DNA of 64,000 nt. Origin: Microvirga zambiensis WSM3693 (GTDB taxonomy: Bacteria > Pseudomonadota > Alphaproteobacteria > Rhizobiales > Beijerinckiaceae). The stretch spans positions 1 to 64,000 of the forward strand of contig NZ_JAERQD010000001.1 of the NCBI RefSeq assembly GCF_016735695.1, written 5' to 3'. A program made the translations under genes and the position numbers. Within the stretch, counting starts at the first letter, position 1. The number at the start of each line of letters is the position of its first letter. Under the pieces are notes generated by a model, which saw only the letters and a program-made list of their open reading frames with translations, was not told the DNA's origin and did no database searches. Shown here piece by piece: positions 17,856-28,525 of the stretch.

Positions 17856-18695
17856 TTAGGCCGCGCGCAGGGCGCGTTCACGCTGGATGACTTCCGAGGC
17901 AAGCCGCAGATAGGCCTGCGAGCCGGCGCATTTCAGATCGTAGAGCAGGACCGGCTTGCCATGCGACGGCGCCTCCGACACGCGGACATTGCGCGGGATC
18001 ATCGTCTCGTAAACCTTGGCCCCCATGAACTGGCGCACATCCGCCACCACCTGTCCCGACAGGTTGTTGCGCGGGTCGAACATGGTCAGAACCACGCCGT
18101 GGATCGACAGATCCGGGTTGAGGGCCGAGCGGACCTGTTCGACCGTTTTAAGCAGCTGGCTGAGGCCTTCCAGAGCAAAAAATTCGCATTGGAGGGGGAC
18201 CAGAACGGCGTCAGCAGCGGTCAACGCATTGATGGTCAGAAGATTCAGCGATGGCGGGCAGTCGATCAAAATATAGGTAAAAGGTTCACTTACCTCAGAG
18301 GCCGAAAGACCTTCGATGGCGGAGCGGAGCCGATGCGCCCGGTTGCGCTCGTTGGCGATCTCCAATTCGACGCCAAGAAGGTCGAGAGTCGAAGGCGCGA
18401 CCGACAATCCGGGCACCACGGTCTCGGTGATCGCCTCCTCCAATGAGGCTTCGCCGGCGAGCACATGATAGGTCGAGACCTGACGGCTCTTGCGGTCGAT
18501 GCCGAGACCGGTCGAGGCATTGCCCTGCGGGTCGAGATCGATGATCAGAACTTTCTCGCCGATGGCGGCGAGCGCCGTGCCGAGATTGATCGCCGTCGTC
18601 GTCTTGCCGACACCACCCTTCTGGTTGGCGAGGACGAGAACGCGTGGTGTCGCCCCAAGCGCGCCTGGTTCGGGTCCGTTGCGGTCGGTCATCAT
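17856..18695 (-). CDS. parA: Chromosome-partitioning ATPase ParA (Soj)
   Basis: A 279-residue deviant-Walker ATPase that drives segregation of ParB-parS complexes. KGGVGKTT at 26-33 holds the signature lysine; LIIDLDPQGNAS is A', and YILIDCPPSLNLL is Walker B. The start at 18695 overlaps the rsmG stop by 4 nt (ATGA), showing translational coupling. Order rsmG-parA-parB is conserved near alphaproteobacterial origins. Confidence 0.97.
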   Translation of the reverse strand: MMTDRNGPEPGALGATPRVLVLANQKGGVGKTTTAINLGTALAAIGEKVLIIDLDPQGNASTGLGIDRKSRQVSTYHVLAGEASLEEAITETVVPGLSVAPSTLDLLGVELEIANERNRAHRLRSAIEGLSASEVSEPFTYILIDCPPSLNLLTINALTAADAVLVPLQCEFFALEGLSQLLKTVEQVRSALNPDLSIHGVVLTMFDPRNNLSGQVVADVRQFMGAKVYETMIPRNVRVSEAPSHGKPVLLYDLKCAGSQAYLRLASEVIQRERALRAA

Positions 18696-19321
18696 GAATG
18701 GCTCTCGATGGAGGTGATGCGCAGAATCCTGGCGTCAGGATCGGTCAGGCTCGGCAGGATCTCTGCCTCGAATGTCCACTTTTTCCGGGCCTCGGTCAAT
18801 TCGATCTCGACGTCGCGACCCTTGGGAAAGAGACCCATTGTCCCCGCTTTCAACAACGGTGCGGTCCAGTCCAGCAGCATGTCGAGCGAGGCGAGCGCCC
18901 GAGCCGAGACCACATCGGCCTTGCCGACGAAGCCTGGCACAACGGTCTCAAGTCTCGCTTCGTGAATGGTCGCCGAGGCTCCGGTGAGCCGGGCGATCTG
19001 GCGCAGGAAGGCACATTTGCGCGAATTGCTCTCGACGAGATGGACGTGAAGTCCCCTCTCCGCGCCGGCAATGGCGAGGACCAGACCGGGGAAACCGGCC
19101 CCGGATCCGAGGTCGAGCCAAGTCCTCGCTTCGGGGGCGAGATCCAGAAGCTGCAGCGAATCGACGATATGGCGCTCCCAGATCTGGCTCAGCGTGGCCG
19201 GACCGACGAGGTTCTTGATCGCCTGCCAGCGCCGAAGCTCCCGCTCCAGCAGTTCCAGCTTCTCGAATGTTTCACGTGAAACATTCAGGTCGGAAGGGGT
19301 CAGAATAGTGGATTTCGTCAC
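18692..19321 (-). CDS. rsmG: 16S rRNA (guanine527-N7)-methyltransferase RsmG (GidB)
   Basis: A 209-residue SAM-dependent methyltransferase; the SAM motif is [16 protein letters not shown]. It starts at GTG 19321, overlapping the mnmG stop (GTGA). The N-terminal NVSRETFE is encoded by a perfect parS site, so part of the protein sequence is set by a DNA element for chromosome segregation; the same VSRET motif is familiar from GidB of other bacteria. Loss of RsmG gives low-level streptomycin resistance in other species. Confidence 0.96.
   Translation of the reverse strand: MTKSTILTPSDLNVSRETFEKLELLERELRRWQAIKNLVGPATLSQIWERHIVDSLQLLDLAPEARTWLDLGSGAGFPGLVLAIAGAERGLHVHLVESNSRKCAFLRQIARLTGASATIHEARLETVVPGFVGKADVVSARALASLDMLLDWTAPLLKAGTMGLFPKGRDVEIELTEARKKWTFEAEILPSLTDPDARILRITSIESHS
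19268..19283. promoter_or_regulatory. parS centromere site 1 (inside rsmG)
   Basis: A perfect 16-bp palindrome TGTTTCACGTGAAACA, identical to the consensus parS recognised by chromosomal ParB proteins. It lies within the 5' end of rsmG, about 12 kb from the proposed origin. Confidence 0.95.
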
Positions 19322-21201
19322 GAGAGAGGCTCGGCAATGTGGGCAGCGCGCCCCGGTGCCTTGCGGGCATGGGCGGCCAGAAGCGTCAGCGCGGCAGGAG
19401 TGATGCCTTCGATCCGAGCCGCCTGTCCCAGGGTCTTAGGACGGACGAGATCGAGCTTGGCCTTGATCTCATTCGAAAGGCCGGGCAGACCCTGAAAATC
19501 GATGCCCTCGGCCAGGACCACGCCCTCGTCCCGACGATAGGCGGCGATATCCGCCTGCTGCCGGTCGAGGTAAACCGCATAGGTCGCGTCCGTCTCAAGC
19601 CGCTCTTGGACAGGCCCGCTCACGGAAGATAGCTCCGGCCACACCCGAGCGAGGTCGGACCAGCCGATGCTCGGATAGGACAGTAGTTGGTAGGCGCTGC
19701 GGCGGATGCCGTCCTGGTTGAGCTCAAGCCCATGCCGGGCCGCTTCCTGCGGGGTCAGGCTGAGCGCCTGCAGCCGCTGCCGGGTGTCATGGATCTCAGC
19801 CTGAGAGCGTTGAAAATGCCTCTCGCGCTGCGTGCCGACGCAGCCGATCTCGAGGCCCTTGCCGGTCAGGCGCTCGTCCACATTGTCGATGCGCAGGCTC
19901 AGGCGATATTCGGAGCGCGAGGTGAACATGCGATAGGGCTCGCTCACGCCGCGGGTAATCAGGTCGTCGACAAGAACGCCGATATAGGATTCGGCCCGGT
20001 CGAAGACGATTCCATCCAGGCCGGACGCACGGCGGGCGGCATTGAGGCCGGCGACCAGCCCCTGGGCGGCCGCCTCCTCATAGCCGGTGGTGCCATTGAT
20101 CTGGCCGGCGAGGAAAAGGCCCTCGACGGCCTTGGTCTCGAGCGCGGCATTCAGGTTGCGCGGGTCGACATAATCGTACTCGATGGCATAGGCCGGCTGC
20201 AGCATCCGTACTTTTTCCAGGCCCGGAATATGGGACAGGAAGGCGAGCTGCACGTCTTCCGGAAGGGAGGTCGAGATCCCGTTGGGATAGACGGTGAAGT
20301 TGTCGAGGCCCTCCGGCTCCAGGAAGATCTGGTGCCCGTCCCGGTCGCCGAAACGCACAACCTTGTCCTCGATGGAGGGGCAGTAGCGCGGCCCCCTGCC
20401 CTGGATCTCGCCGGAATACATGGCCGAACGGTGCAGGTTGTCCCGGATCAGCTCGTGGACCTTGGCCGTCGTGCGGGTGATGCCGCATTCGATCTGCGGG
20501 TTGTCGATCCGGGTGGTCAGCAGCGAGAATGGCACCGGCTCGTCATCGGCCGCCTGCTTGTCGACACCGGCCCAGTCGATGGTGCGGCCGTCAAGGCGGG
20601 GCGGAGTGCCGGTCTTAAGACGCCCGAGGCTGAAGCCGAGCCGCTCGAACGTCTTCGGCAGGCCGAGCGAAGGCCGCTCGCCCATGCGGCCGGCCGGGAT
20701 CTTCTTCTCGCCGATATGGATCAGGCCCGACAGAAAGGTCCCGGTGGTGATGACAACAGTCCCGGCGGCGAGCACCTGACCGTCGGCGAGCAGAAGACCG
20801 GTAATCCGTCCGTTCTGTACGACGAGGTCGTCCGCCTCCCCCTCCACGATGGCGAGGTTCGGAATCTGCAGCAGCTCGGCCTGCATGGCACGGGCATAAA
20901 GCTTGCGGTCGGCCTGGGTGCGCGGTCCGCGCACGGCGGGGCCCTTGCGACGGTTGAGCAGGCGGAACTGGATGCCGGCCTTATCGGCGATACGGCCCAT
21001 GACGCCGTCGAGCGCATCGATCTCGCGCACGAGGTGACCCTTGCCGAGCCCGCCGATGGCCGGGTTGCAGGACATGGCCCCGATGGTCGAGAGCTTGTGC
21101 GTGACCAGAGCCGTGCGCGCACCCATACGGGCAGAGGCGGCGGCCGCCTCGGATCCCGCGTGGCCGCCGCCGACGACGATCACATCGAACACCGCGCTCA
21201 T
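19318..21201 (-). CDS. mnmG: tRNA uridine-5-carboxymethylaminomethyl modification enzyme MnmG (GidA)
   Basis: A 627-residue FAD enzyme that works with MnmE to modify the wobble uridine of several tRNAs. The FAD dinucleotide motif is [19 protein letters not shown] at 10-28. [13 protein letters not shown] and [13 protein letters not shown] are family signatures, and the C-terminal helical domain that binds MnmE is present ([10 protein letters not shown] onwards). Length is normal. It heads the mnmG-rsmG-parA-parB transcript, each junction overlapping or nearly so. Confidence 0.97.
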   Translation of the reverse strand: MSAVFDVIVVGGGHAGSEAAAASARMGARTALVTHKLSTIGAMSCNPAIGGLGKGHLVREIDALDGVMGRIADKAGIQFRLLNRRKGPAVRGPRTQADRKLYARAMQAELLQIPNLAIVEGEADDLVVQNGRITGLLLADGQVLAAGTVVITTGTFLSGLIHIGEKKIPAGRMGERPSLGLPKTFERLGFSLGRLKTGTPPRLDGRTIDWAGVDKQAADDEPVPFSLLTTRIDNPQIECGITRTTAKVHELIRDNLHRSAMYSGEIQGRGPRYCPSIEDKVVRFGDRDGHQIFLEPEGLDNFTVYPNGISTSLPEDVQLAFLSHIPGLEKVRMLQPAYAIEYDYVDPRNLNAALETKAVEGLFLAGQINGTTGYEEAAAQGLVAGLNAARRASGLDGIVFDRAESYIGVLVDDLITRGVSEPYRMFTSRSEYRLSLRIDNVDERLTGKGLEIGCVGTQRERHFQRSQAEIHDTRQRLQALSLTPQEAARHGLELNQDGIRRSAYQLLSYPSIGWSDLARVWPELSSVSGPVQERLETDATYAVYLDRQQADIAAYRRDEGVVLAEGIDFQGLPGLSNEIKAKLDLVRPKTLGQAARIEGITPAALTLLAAHARKAPGRAAHIAEPLS

Positions 21202-21668
21202 CTTATCTCCTGTTGGAACGTCGAACTGGAAGCAGGTTCCAACCCGGTTTCAATCCGACGTCCGCTTATCCTGAACCGTCGCCAGCGCCCATCGCAGCTT
21301 CGCGTCAGTGAGACCGCGGGCTCACGATCCTCTGATGCGCTGATCTAGGTGCTGGTTCGGCAGAGGTCAAAAGGGCAAAATGTTTCACGTGAAACATTTT
21401 GGTTCTGCACAGCCTACCCACAGCGCATGCACGGCGGATTCAACATTGTTCCACCGATTCGTGAATGGGGAAATTGGCCTTCCGCGGGAAGGTTCGGTTG
21501 ATACGCCTCCTGCGCAGCTCTTTTCCCCAAAGTCCGTATTGCTGAGCGCTCGCTCCGTCCTGAGAGCCACGCAATGGCGTCGAGAAGACCCCGTCCTGAA
21601 TGCCTGGCTAATCAAGCGCGACTGACGTTCATTCACCACTCCTCCGTCGTTCCTAACCTACCCTCCAA
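21202..21668. other. Intergenic region carrying parS, no credible gene
   Basis: The gap between mnmG and mnmE is 700 bp, long for this tightly packed cluster. It contains the second parS site and, further on, a B repeat. An 81-codon frame starting inside parS (21380-21625) has no family resemblance and an unlikely start. The mnmG promoter is expected here, but no clear -35/-10 pair stands out. Confidence 0.6.
21381..21396. promoter_or_regulatory. parS centromere site 2 (upstream of mnmG)
   Basis: A second perfect TGTTTCACGTGAAACA, 2.1 kb from the first and about 10 kb from the proposed origin. Its location in the mnmG upstream region could place ParB spreading over the mnmG promoter. Confidence 0.95.
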
Positions 21669-21758
21669 CGTCATCCCCGGGCTTGTCCCGGGGACCCACG
21701 TTTTGGCAACCGCAGCGGCGTAAAGGCGTGGGTGGCCGCAACAAGTGCGGCCATGACG
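21669..21758. repeat. Dispersed palindromic repeat family B, copy 4
   Basis: Inverted repeats CGTCATCCCCGGG...CCCGGGGACCCACG and GGCGTGGGTGGCCGC...GCGGCCATGACG. It sits downstream of mnmE, between the 3' end of that gene and the parS region. Confidence 0.85.
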
Positions 21759-21901
21759 GCGAGGGTGAGGTTAGGGGATGACATCTCGGGCAAGTCCGAA
21801 GCTCATGGGGAAGAGGGCTAGGGGCACAGCCCCTTCATCAGCCAGATTCTCTGGATGAGGCTAAGCAGCTTTCGCTTGAGTAAGAATCCCCGCAGCCGCA
21901 A

Positions 21902-23212
21902 TCACTTGCCGATGCAGAAGCTCGAAAACAGGCGGTCGAGCACGTCCTCGACATCGACGCGGCCGGTGATCTCGCCGATCGCCCGGGCGGCGAGCCGCAC
22001 TTCCTCCGCCGCCAGTTCGAGCGGTCCGCGGCTGACGAGCATGGAACGGGCGCGCTGCAGGGAGGCATGAGCACGCTCCAGCGCCTTGCGGTGACGCTCA
22101 CGGGTGACGATGGCATCGCCCTGCCCCATCAGGTTCTCAGCCTCGGCCTCGAGACGCTCGATCAGCTCCGGCAGGCCCTCGCCAGTCGTGGCGGCGACCA
22201 GAAGATCGCAACCGGGCGGGGATCTGCCGAGATCGGCCTTGGTCCCCACTTTCAACAGGCGCCGGGCCGTAGGCGCGATATTCTCCTCGCCTTCCGGCGG
22301 CACGAGCCAGAGCACGAGATCGGCATCCTGCACCCGGGCGCGGGCACGGGAGACGCCCTCCTGCTCGATCAGATCCCCGCTCTCACGCAAGCCGGCGGTG
22401 TCGACGACGATCACCGGCAGGCCACCGAGATCGCAATGCACTTCGATCACGTCCCGGGTCGTGCCGGCGATCGGCGAAACGATGGCGACATCGCGTCGGG
22501 CGAGCGCATTGAGCAGGGTCGACTTGCCCGCATTGGGCGGGCCGGCAAGCACCACGGTCAGCCCCTCGCGCAGGCGCTCCCCGCTCCGGTTGGCGGCGGC
22601 GCGGCCGATCTCGCCAATGACCCGGTCGATCATGGCAAGGATCTCCCCCTCCAGATCCTCGGGCACGTCGCCCTCGTCGGAGAAGTCGAGGCTCGCCTCG
22701 AGCAGGGCCAGCACCTGCAGCACGCTCTCGCGCCAGCCTTCCGCTGCATTTCCCAATCGGCCGCCGAACTGGCGCATGGCCTGGCGCCTTTGCGCCTCGG
22801 TCTCCGCGTCGATGATGTCGGCAAGGCCCTCGACCTGGGCGAGGTCCATGCGGCCGTTGAGAAAGGCGCGGCGGGTGAACTCCCCTGCCTCTGCCGGGCG
22901 GCAATTCTCGATGGTGCCGAGCGCGCGGAGCACCGCCGCCCGGGTCGCCAGCCCGCCATGGATGTGGAGCTCGGCCTGATCCTCGCCTGTAAAGCTCTTC
23001 GGCCCCGGCATCCAGAGCACTAGTGCCTGATCGAGCGGCTCATCGGTGGCCGGGTTCTTCAAGGTCCGCACGACGGCCCGGCGCGGCTTGGGTACGCTTC
23101 CCGCCATCCGCTCCAGAATGGTTCTGCTCTCCCCGCCGCTGATCCGGATCAGGCACACGGCGGCGCGGCCGTGCCCGGAAGCCATCGCGAAGATCGTGTC
23201 GTCCGAACGCAT
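21902..23212 (-). CDS. mnmE: tRNA modification GTPase MnmE (TrmE)
   Basis: A 436-residue potassium-activated GTPase that partners MnmG. The N-terminal tetrahydrofolate-binding domain is first ([22 protein letters not shown]), then the G domain with P-loop [14 protein letters not shown], switch region [15 protein letters not shown] and the TKAD guanine-specificity motif. The extreme C-terminus CIGK carries the catalytic Cys of the CxGK motif. It is separated from mnmG by the parS region and faces the DUF255 gene divergently. Confidence 0.97.
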   Translation of the reverse strand: MRSDDTIFAMASGHGRAAVCLIRISGGESRTILERMAGSVPKPRRAVVRTLKNPATDEPLDQALVLWMPGPKSFTGEDQAELHIHGGLATRAAVLRALGTIENCRPAEAGEFTRRAFLNGRMDLAQVEGLADIIDAETEAQRRQAMRQFGGRLGNAAEGWRESVLQVLALLEASLDFSDEGDVPEDLEGEILAMIDRVIGEIGRAAANRSGERLREGLTVVLAGPPNAGKSTLLNALARRDVAIVSPIAGTTRDVIEVHCDLGGLPVIVVDTAGLRESGDLIEQEGVSRARARVQDADLVLWLVPPEGEENIAPTARRLLKVGTKADLGRSPPGCDLLVAATTGEGLPELIERLEAEAENLMGQGDAIVTRERHRKALERAHASLQRARSMLVSRGPLELAAEEVRLAARAIGEITGRVDVEDVLDRLFSSFCIGK

Positions 23213-23309
23213 GAGCGTGAACCTCGTGAGGAAAAGAGGATTTAAGGTTGACGATGTCTTAAAAACAGAAGGCGCGGACCGTAGCGAGTCCGATGCCGGA
23301 GCAGGTCCG

Positions 23310-25325
23310 ATGAATCGCCTGAGCGAGGCCCATTCCCCCTACCTTCTGCAGCACAGGGACAATCCTGTCCATTGGTGGGAATGGGGTCCCGAGGCGCTGG
23401 CCGAGGCGAAGCGCCTCGACCGTCCGATCCTGATCTCGATCGGCTATGCCGCCTGCCACTGGTGCCATGTCATGGCGCATGAAAGCTTCGAGGATCCGGA
23501 TGTCGCCTCGGTCATGAACGCCCTCTTCGTCAACATCAAGGTCGACCGCGAGGAGCGGCCGGATGTGGACCATGTCTACATGAGCGCGCTCCATCTCCTG
23601 GGAGAGCAGGGCGGCTGGCCGCTCACCATGTTCCTGACGCCCGAAGGCGAGCCGTTCTGGGGCGGCACCTATTTTCCGAAGGAGCCGCGCTTCGGCCGCG
23701 CCGGCTTCGTCGCGGTGCTGCGGGAGGTGAGCCGCCTCTACCACGCGGAGCCGGAGCGGATCCTCAAGAACCGGGATGCGATCAGGCAGCATCTGGCGAA
23801 GACGGAGCAGGGTGACGGCGGCACCCTCGGCCTGGACGATCTCGACCGTTTGGGATTACGCCTCTCCGGACTCATCGACACGGAGAACGGCGGCCTGCAG
23901 GGCGCCCCAAAGTTCCCCAACCCGCCGATCCTCGAAGTCCTCTATCGCTATGCCCGCCGCAGCGGCGACGCGGAGGCGAAACGGCGCTTTCTCCTGAGCC
24001 TGGAGCGCATGGCGCTCGGCGGCATTCGCGATCATCTCGGCGGCGGCTTTGCCCGCTACTCCGTCGACGAACGCTGGCTCGTGCCGCATTTCGAAAAGAT
24101 GCTCTACGACAATGCGCAGCTGCTGGAGCTCTATGCGCTGGGATACGCCGAGACCGGACATCCCCTCTTCCGGGACGCGGCCGAGGGGATCGTCGCCTGG
24201 CTGCAGCGGGAGATGACGATTCCCGAGGGCGCCTTCGCCGCGAGTCTCGACGCGGATTCGCAAGGAGAGGAAGGCCGCTTCTATGTTTGGACCCTGGCCG
24301 AGATCCGCGAGGCCTTGGGCGAGGACGACGCCCCCCTCTTCGCCAAGGTTTACGACATCACGGAGGACGGCAATTTCGAGGGCCACAACATCCCGAACCG
24401 GCTGATCTCCGGTGATGCACCGCTTGGCGTTGAGGAGCGGCTGGCAATCATGCGGGCGAAGCTGCTGGAGCGGCGCGCCTCCCGCGTCACGCCCGGCCTC
24501 GACGACAAGGTGCTGGCCGACTGGAACGGGCTGATGATCGCCGCCCTCATCCGCGCAGCACCCCTCCTCGGCCGGCTGGACTGGATCGGCATCGCTCAGC
24601 GGGCCTATGGCTTCATCTCGAAGTCGATGAGCCGGGACGGACGGCTCGGCCATTCCTGGCGCGGCGCGCTGATCTTTCCCGGCTTCGCCCTCGACCATGC
24701 CGCGATGATGCGCGCGGCGCTTGCCCTTTACGAGGCGACGTCGGAGCCGTCCTATCTCCAGGACGCGCGGACCTGGCGCGACGTGCTCCTGGCGGAATAC
24801 ATGGTCGAGGACAATGGCTGCCTCGCCATGACGGCCCGGGGAGCCGACCCGCTCGTCGTCCGGCCGCAGCCGAGCACGGACGATGCCGTGCCCAATGCCA
24901 ATGGGGTCGTTGCCGAAGCGCTTGTGAGGCTTGCGCAGATCACCGAGGAGGAGGCGGACATCGAACGCGCACAGGAGGTTCTGAGTCGGCTCGTCGGAAT
25001 CGCCCGCTCATCGCCCCTCGGCCACGCCTCGATCCTCAACGCCCTCGACCTGCACCTGCGCGGTGTGAGCATTCTGATCACGGGACACAACGCCGGAGCA
25101 TTGCATCAATCCGCCCTCGCCCTGCCCTATCTCGACCGCAGCGTTCGCCTTCTCAAGGCAGATGAGATGCTCCCCGACGATCATCCCGCCAAGGCCCTCG
25201 CCTCCTCGCACGCCGAGGCCCAGGCCCTCGTCTGCGCCGGCATGCGCTGCTCGCTCCCGGTCTTGGATGCGGATGGCTTGCGGGCGCGTGTGGAGGAAAT
25301 GCTGGAGATCGGCAAGAAGAGCTAG
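23310..25325 (+). CDS. Thioredoxin-domain protein of the DUF255/YyaL family
   Basis: A 671-residue cytosolic protein. The N-terminal thioredoxin-like domain opens with [19 protein letters not shown] and holds a CHWC redox pair (Cys49, Cys52). An alpha/alpha-toroid domain resembling sugar epimerases and cellobiose isomerases follows ([32 protein letters not shown]). The bacterial function is unresolved; the mammalian relative is SPATA20. ATG 23310 begins exactly at the conserved N-terminus; the frame extends upstream but overlaps mnmE on the other strand and is not conserved there. Confidence 0.9.
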   Translation: MNRLSEAHSPYLLQHRDNPVHWWEWGPEALAEAKRLDRPILISIGYAACHWCHVMAHESFEDPDVASVMNALFVNIKVDREERPDVDHVYMSALHLLGEQGGWPLTMFLTPEGEPFWGGTYFPKEPRFGRAGFVAVLREVSRLYHAEPERILKNRDAIRQHLAKTEQGDGGTLGLDDLDRLGLRLSGLIDTENGGLQGAPKFPNPPILEVLYRYARRSGDAEAKRRFLLSLERMALGGIRDHLGGGFARYSVDERWLVPHFEKMLYDNAQLLELYALGYAETGHPLFRDAAEGIVAWLQREMTIPEGAFAASLDADSQGEEGRFYVWTLAEIREALGEDDAPLFAKVYDITEDGNFEGHNIPNRLISGDAPLGVEERLAIMRAKLLERRASRVTPGLDDKVLADWNGLMIAALIRAAPLLGRLDWIGIAQRAYGFISKSMSRDGRLGHSWRGALIFPGFALDHAAMMRAALALYEATSEPSYLQDARTWRDVLLAEYMVEDNGCLAMTARGADPLVVRPQPSTDDAVPNANGVVAEALVRLAQITEEEADIERAQEVLSRLVGIARSSPLGHASILNALDLHLRGVSILITGHNAGALHQSALALPYLDRSVRLLKADEMLPDDHPAKALASSHAEAQALVCAGMRCSLPVLDADGLRARVEEMLEIGKKS

Positions 25326-25351
25326 CGAACTCTCGAAGAATACAACCTCGA

Positions 25352-25460
25352 TGTCATGGCCGGCCTCGTGCCGGCCATCCCGATCCTGTGAAGCGCTTGC
25401 GCCTCTCTTCATCGAGATCACCGGCACTGATCCCCGGCTCAGGTCCGGGGAGGTGATGAC
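25352..25460. repeat. Dispersed palindromic repeat family B, copy 5
   Basis: TGTCATGGCCGGC...GCCGGCCATCCCGATC and ATCACCGGCACTGATCCCC...GGTGATGAC between the converging DUF255 and Lrp genes. The second arm includes a CCCCGGCTCAGGTCCGGGG inner stem, a sub-variant shared with the copies at 27071 and 38879. Confidence 0.8.
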
Positions 25461-25484
25461 AGGCGGTGAGTTTGCATAGGGACC

Positions 25485-25994
25485 TTAACAATCCGGCTCG
25501 CGCGTCACCGCCTCACGCTTGAGATGGGTCAGCGGCAGGGAGGCATCGGATTTCACCCGGGTCAGGGCGAAGTTCGAGCGGATGTCGCCGATCATCGGCA
25601 GGACGAGGAGTTTCTCCGTCAGCAGCCGCTCATAGGCCTTCAGGTTCGACACCACGATCTCGGCGATGAAATCCGCCGTGCCGGAGACCATGTGGCAGGC
25701 CACCACCTCGGGCATGGCGGAGAGCGCCTGCTGCAGCGCCTGCGCATTGTCGCGGGAATGCTTTTCGACCTTGATATCGACGAAGACCGTGAGCCCGAGA
25801 CCGACCGATTCCCGGTCGAGCACGGCGCGGTAGGTGCGGATGAAGCCGTCGCGCTCGAGCCGCCGGACCCGGCGCAGGCAGGGCGAGGGCGAGAGGCCGA
25901 CCTGATCCGCCAGTTCCTGGTTGGTCAGCCGCCCGTCGGACTGGAGCGCGCTTAAGATCCGCAGGTCGATGGCGTCGAGATCGATATAGGGCAT
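25485..25994 (-). CDS. Lrp/AsnC-family transcriptional regulator
   Basis: A 169-residue regulator: an N-terminal HTH (LDAIDLRILSALQSDGRLTNQELADQVGLSPSPCLRRVRRLE) and a C-terminal RAM ligand domain (DIKVEKHS..., VVACHMVSGTADFIAEIV). These proteins form octamers around DNA and often respond to amino acids. It is divergent from an EamA-type exporter gene, a frequent pairing in which the regulator controls the transporter. A frame extending far upstream through the transporter gene is a shadow; ATG 25994 gives the standard family length. Confidence 0.94.
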   Translation of the reverse strand: MPYIDLDAIDLRILSALQSDGRLTNQELADQVGLSPSPCLRRVRRLERDGFIRTYRAVLDRESVGLGLTVFVDIKVEKHSRDNAQALQQALSAMPEVVACHMVSGTADFIAEIVVSNLKAYERLLTEKLLVLPMIGDIRSNFALTRVKSDASLPLTHLKREAVTREPDC

Positions 25995-26065
25995 GGTTTT
26001 ACCGACAGCCGCTTTCGCGCAATTTTCTGCCAAGAAGTCCCGATAATCAAGTATCACTTCGCAAG

Positions 26066-26078
26066 GACATGCCATGTC
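26066..26078. promoter_or_regulatory. Candidate Lrp operator, GACATG-C-CATGTC
   Basis: A perfect 6-bp dyad around one base in the 123-bp gap between the Lrp gene and the EamA gene. Its place fits an operator controlling one or both genes. Binding is inferred. Confidence 0.35.
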
Positions 26079-26117
26079 ATGCCAGGATATGCTCAAACGC
26101 ATCGATGGAGATGCGTC

Positions 26118-27044
26118 ATGTCCGACCTCGTTCACTCCCTGCCGCAGAGCCGGATCCGACCCGCTCTCATCGGCTGGCTCGCGGCCCTGGCGACGGTTAC
26201 GATCTGGGCAGTTTGGGCGGTGGCGACCCGCCATGCGGTCACCCACGACCTGCCGCCGGTCGCCATCGGCATATTGCGCTTCGGCGTGCCTGCCGTGCTG
26301 CTGGCGCCGATTGCATGGCGCACCGGGCTCTTTCCTAAGGGACTGGGATTGCCGAAGAGTCTCGGCCTTCTCGGCTCCGGTGCTCCGTTCTTCCTCATCG
26401 TCGCGCTCGGCATGCAATTCGCGCCGGCGGCGGAGATCGGTCCGCTGCTGCCGGGCACCATGCCGCTCTTCGTCGCCCTCATCGGCTGGCTCGTCTTCGG
26501 CGAGCAGCTCGCCCGAATGCGCGCTTTCGGCTTCGCCCTGATCCTGATCGGTGTCGCCTGCATCGGCGGCCATGGGCTCTTCATGACGAGCAATGGAACC
26601 TGGCGCGGCCACCTGCTCCTGCTGACCGGCGCCTGCCTGTGGGGAATCTACACCCACGCCTATCGCCGCAGCGGTTTGTCGGCGCTGCAGGCGGCGTCCC
26701 TCATCGGGCTGTGGTCCTTCCTGATCCTCCTGCCCTTCGGCCTGCCGCCGCTCATCCGCGCGATCGGCAACGGCTTGGCCGGCCCGCTCGTGCTGCAGGC
26801 CCTTCTCCAGGGCTTTCTCTCGGGTGTTGCCGGCATCGTTTTCTACGGCATCGCCATCGACCGGCTCGGCGCCTCTCGCGCCGCCGCCATCTCGCCGCTC
26901 GCCATCGTGCTGGCGGCGCTGTTCGCGATCCCGATGCTCGGCGAGATTCCGGATGCGGCCGCGATGATCGGGATCACCTTGGCGACCCTCGGCGTCGTGC
27001 TGGCGAGCGGTGCGTTCGGATCTGCGCCGAAACTCTCACCCTGA
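26118..27044 (+). CDS. DMT-superfamily (EamA) transporter
   Basis: A 308-residue inner-membrane protein with about ten predicted helices arranged as two EamA repeats. Repeat 1 starts at LIGWLAALATVTIWAVWAVA and ends in the FALILIGVACIGG region; repeat 2 starts at GHLLLLTGACLWGIY and ends in IGITLATLGVVLASG. Such proteins usually export metabolites or amino acids. The neighbouring Lrp gene makes an amino-acid substrate plausible but unproven. ATG 26118 is preferred to 26079 because the earlier residues are not membrane-like or conserved. Confidence 0.9.
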   Translation: MSDLVHSLPQSRIRPALIGWLAALATVTIWAVWAVATRHAVTHDLPPVAIGILRFGVPAVLLAPIAWRTGLFPKGLGLPKSLGLLGSGAPFFLIVALGMQFAPAAEIGPLLPGTMPLFVALIGWLVFGEQLARMRAFGFALILIGVACIGGHGLFMTSNGTWRGHLLLLTGACLWGIYTHAYRRSGLSALQAASLIGLWSFLILLPFGLPPLIRAIGNGLAGPLVLQALLQGFLSGVAGIVFYGIAIDRLGASRAAAISPLAIVLAALFAIPMLGEIPDAAAMIGITLATLGVVLASGAFGSAPKLSP

Positions 27045-27070
27045 CTATCCAGCGTGATCTTCCCGACATT

Positions 27071-27177
27071 GTCATCACCTCCCCGGACTTGATCCGGGGA
27101 TCGGTGCCGGTGATCCCGATCTGAAGAACGCTGTGCTTCACACCATCGGGATGGCCGGCACGAGGCCGGCCATGACG
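27071..27177. repeat. Dispersed palindromic repeat family B, copy 6
   Basis: GTCATCACCTCCCCGGACTT...CCGGTGATCCCGAT and ATCGGGATGGCCGGC...GCCGGCCATGACG, between the converging EamA and rho genes, just before the rho terminator. Confidence 0.85.
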
Positions 27178-27199
27178 AGCGACATTTGCAGACACAACG

Positions 27200-27230
27200 A
27201 AAAACCCCACCCTCCGCGAGGAGGATGGGG
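27200..27230 (-). terminator. Intrinsic terminator downstream of rho
   Basis: On the minus strand an 11-bp stem (CCCCATCCTCC / GGAGGGTGGGG, one G-U pair) with a TCGC loop, followed by five T. A second perfect 8-bp stem (27242-27262) covers the rho stop codon. The gene for Rho thus ends in a Rho-independent terminator. Confidence 0.85.
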
Positions 27231-27259
27231 CCGGGATTCCGTGAGGCGGGCGTTCCGCC

Positions 27260-28525
27260 TCAGGTGTTCATCGAGTCGAAGAAATCCTGGTTCGACTTGG
27301 TCTGGCGCAGCTTGTCGAGCAGGAACTCGATGGCATCCACCGTGCCCATCGGGTTGAGGATGCGGCGCAGCACGTACATCTTCTTGAGCGTGTCGCTTGG
27401 TACCAGCAGCTCTTCCTTGCGGGTGCCGGAGCGGGTGATGTCGATCGCCGGGAAGGTGCGCTTGTCGGCGACCTTGCGGTCGAGAATGATTTCCGAGTTG
27501 CCGGTGCCCTTGAACTCTTCGAAGATCACCTCGTCCATGCGCGAGCCGGTATCGATCAGCGCGGTTGCGATGATGGTGAGCGAGCCGCCCTCCTCGATGT
27601 TGCGCGCCGCGCCGAAGAAGCGCTTCGGACGCTGCAGGGCATTGGCATCGACACCGCCGGTGAGCACCTTGCCGGATGACGGCACCACGGTGTTGTAGGC
27701 GCGTCCCAGGCGCGTGATCGAGTCGAGCAGGATGACCACGTCGCGGCCATGCTCGACGAGGCGCTTCGCCTTCTCGATCACCATCTCGGCCACCTGCACG
27801 TGGCGCGTCGCCGGCTCGTCGAAGGTGGAGGCCACGACCTCGCCCTTCACCGAGCGCTGCATGTCGGTCACTTCCTCCGGGCGCTCGTCGATGAGCAGCA
27901 CGATGAGGTAGCACTCGGGATGGTTGGTGGTGATTGACTGCGCCACGTTCTGCATCAGCACGGTCTTACCCGTGCGCGGCGGCGCGACGATCAGCGCGCG
28001 CTGGCCTTTGCCGATGGGCGAGACGATGTCGATGATGCGCGGCGAGAAATCTTTGCGCGTCGGATCGGCGATCTCGAGATTGAAGCGCTCGTGCGGGAAG
28101 AGCGGCGTCAGGTTGTCGAAGTGAACCTTGTGCCGGATCTTCTCCGGATCCTCGAAATTGATCGTATTGACCTTGAGCAGGGCGAAGTAGCGTTCGCCCT
28201 CCTTCGGGCCGCGGATCGGGCCGTCCACCGTGTCGCCGGTGCGCAGGCCGAATTTCCGGATCTGCGAGGGCGAGACATAGATGTCGTCGGGACCGGGCAG
28301 GTAGTTCGAATCGGCCGAGCGCAGGAAGCCGAAGCCGTCCTGCAGCACCTCGACCACGCCGGCGCCGATGATCTCGACCTCGCGTGCCGCCAGCTGCTTG
28401 AGGATGGCGAACATGAGCTCCTGCTTGCGCATGGTGCTCGCGTTCTCGACCTCGAGCTCTTCGGCGAAAGTGATGAGTTCGGTGGCGGATTTGGATTTCA
28501 GGTCTTGAAGTTTGATTTCCCTCAT
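27260..28525 (-). CDS. rho: Transcription termination factor Rho
   Basis: A 421-residue hexameric RNA helicase. The N-terminal helical domain ([13 protein letters not shown]) and the OSB-fold RNA-binding domain ([12 protein letters not shown]) come first, then the ATPase core: Walker [13 protein letters not shown], Walker [15 protein letters not shown], and the Q/R loops. Length matches the family without insertions. The leader upstream is long (about 370 bp to the next gene), which would suit autogenous control by Rho, but no element proves that. Confidence 0.98.
   Translation of the reverse strand: MREIKLQDLKSKSATELITFAEELEVENASTMRKQELMFAILKQLAAREVEIIGAGVVEVLQDGFGFLRSADSNYLPGPDDIYVSPSQIRKFGLRTGDTVDGPIRGPKEGERYFALLKVNTINFEDPEKIRHKVHFDNLTPLFPHERFNLEIADPTRKDFSPRIIDIVSPIGKGQRALIVAPPRTGKTVLMQNVAQSITTNHPECYLIVLLIDERPEEVTDMQRSVKGEVVASTFDEPATRHVQVAEMVIEKAKRLVEHGRDVVILLDSITRLGRAYNTVVPSSGKVLTGGVDANALQRPKRFFGAARNIEEGGSLTIIATALIDTGSRMDEVIFEEFKGTGNSEIILDRKVADKRTFPAIDITRSGTRKEELLVPSDTLKKMYVLRRILNPMGTVDAIEFLLDKLRQTKSNQDFFDSMNT

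Noticed and set aside
21380-21625. 81-codon ORF starting within parS
   Set aside because: Start codon is part of the parS palindrome and the peptide has no family resemblance.
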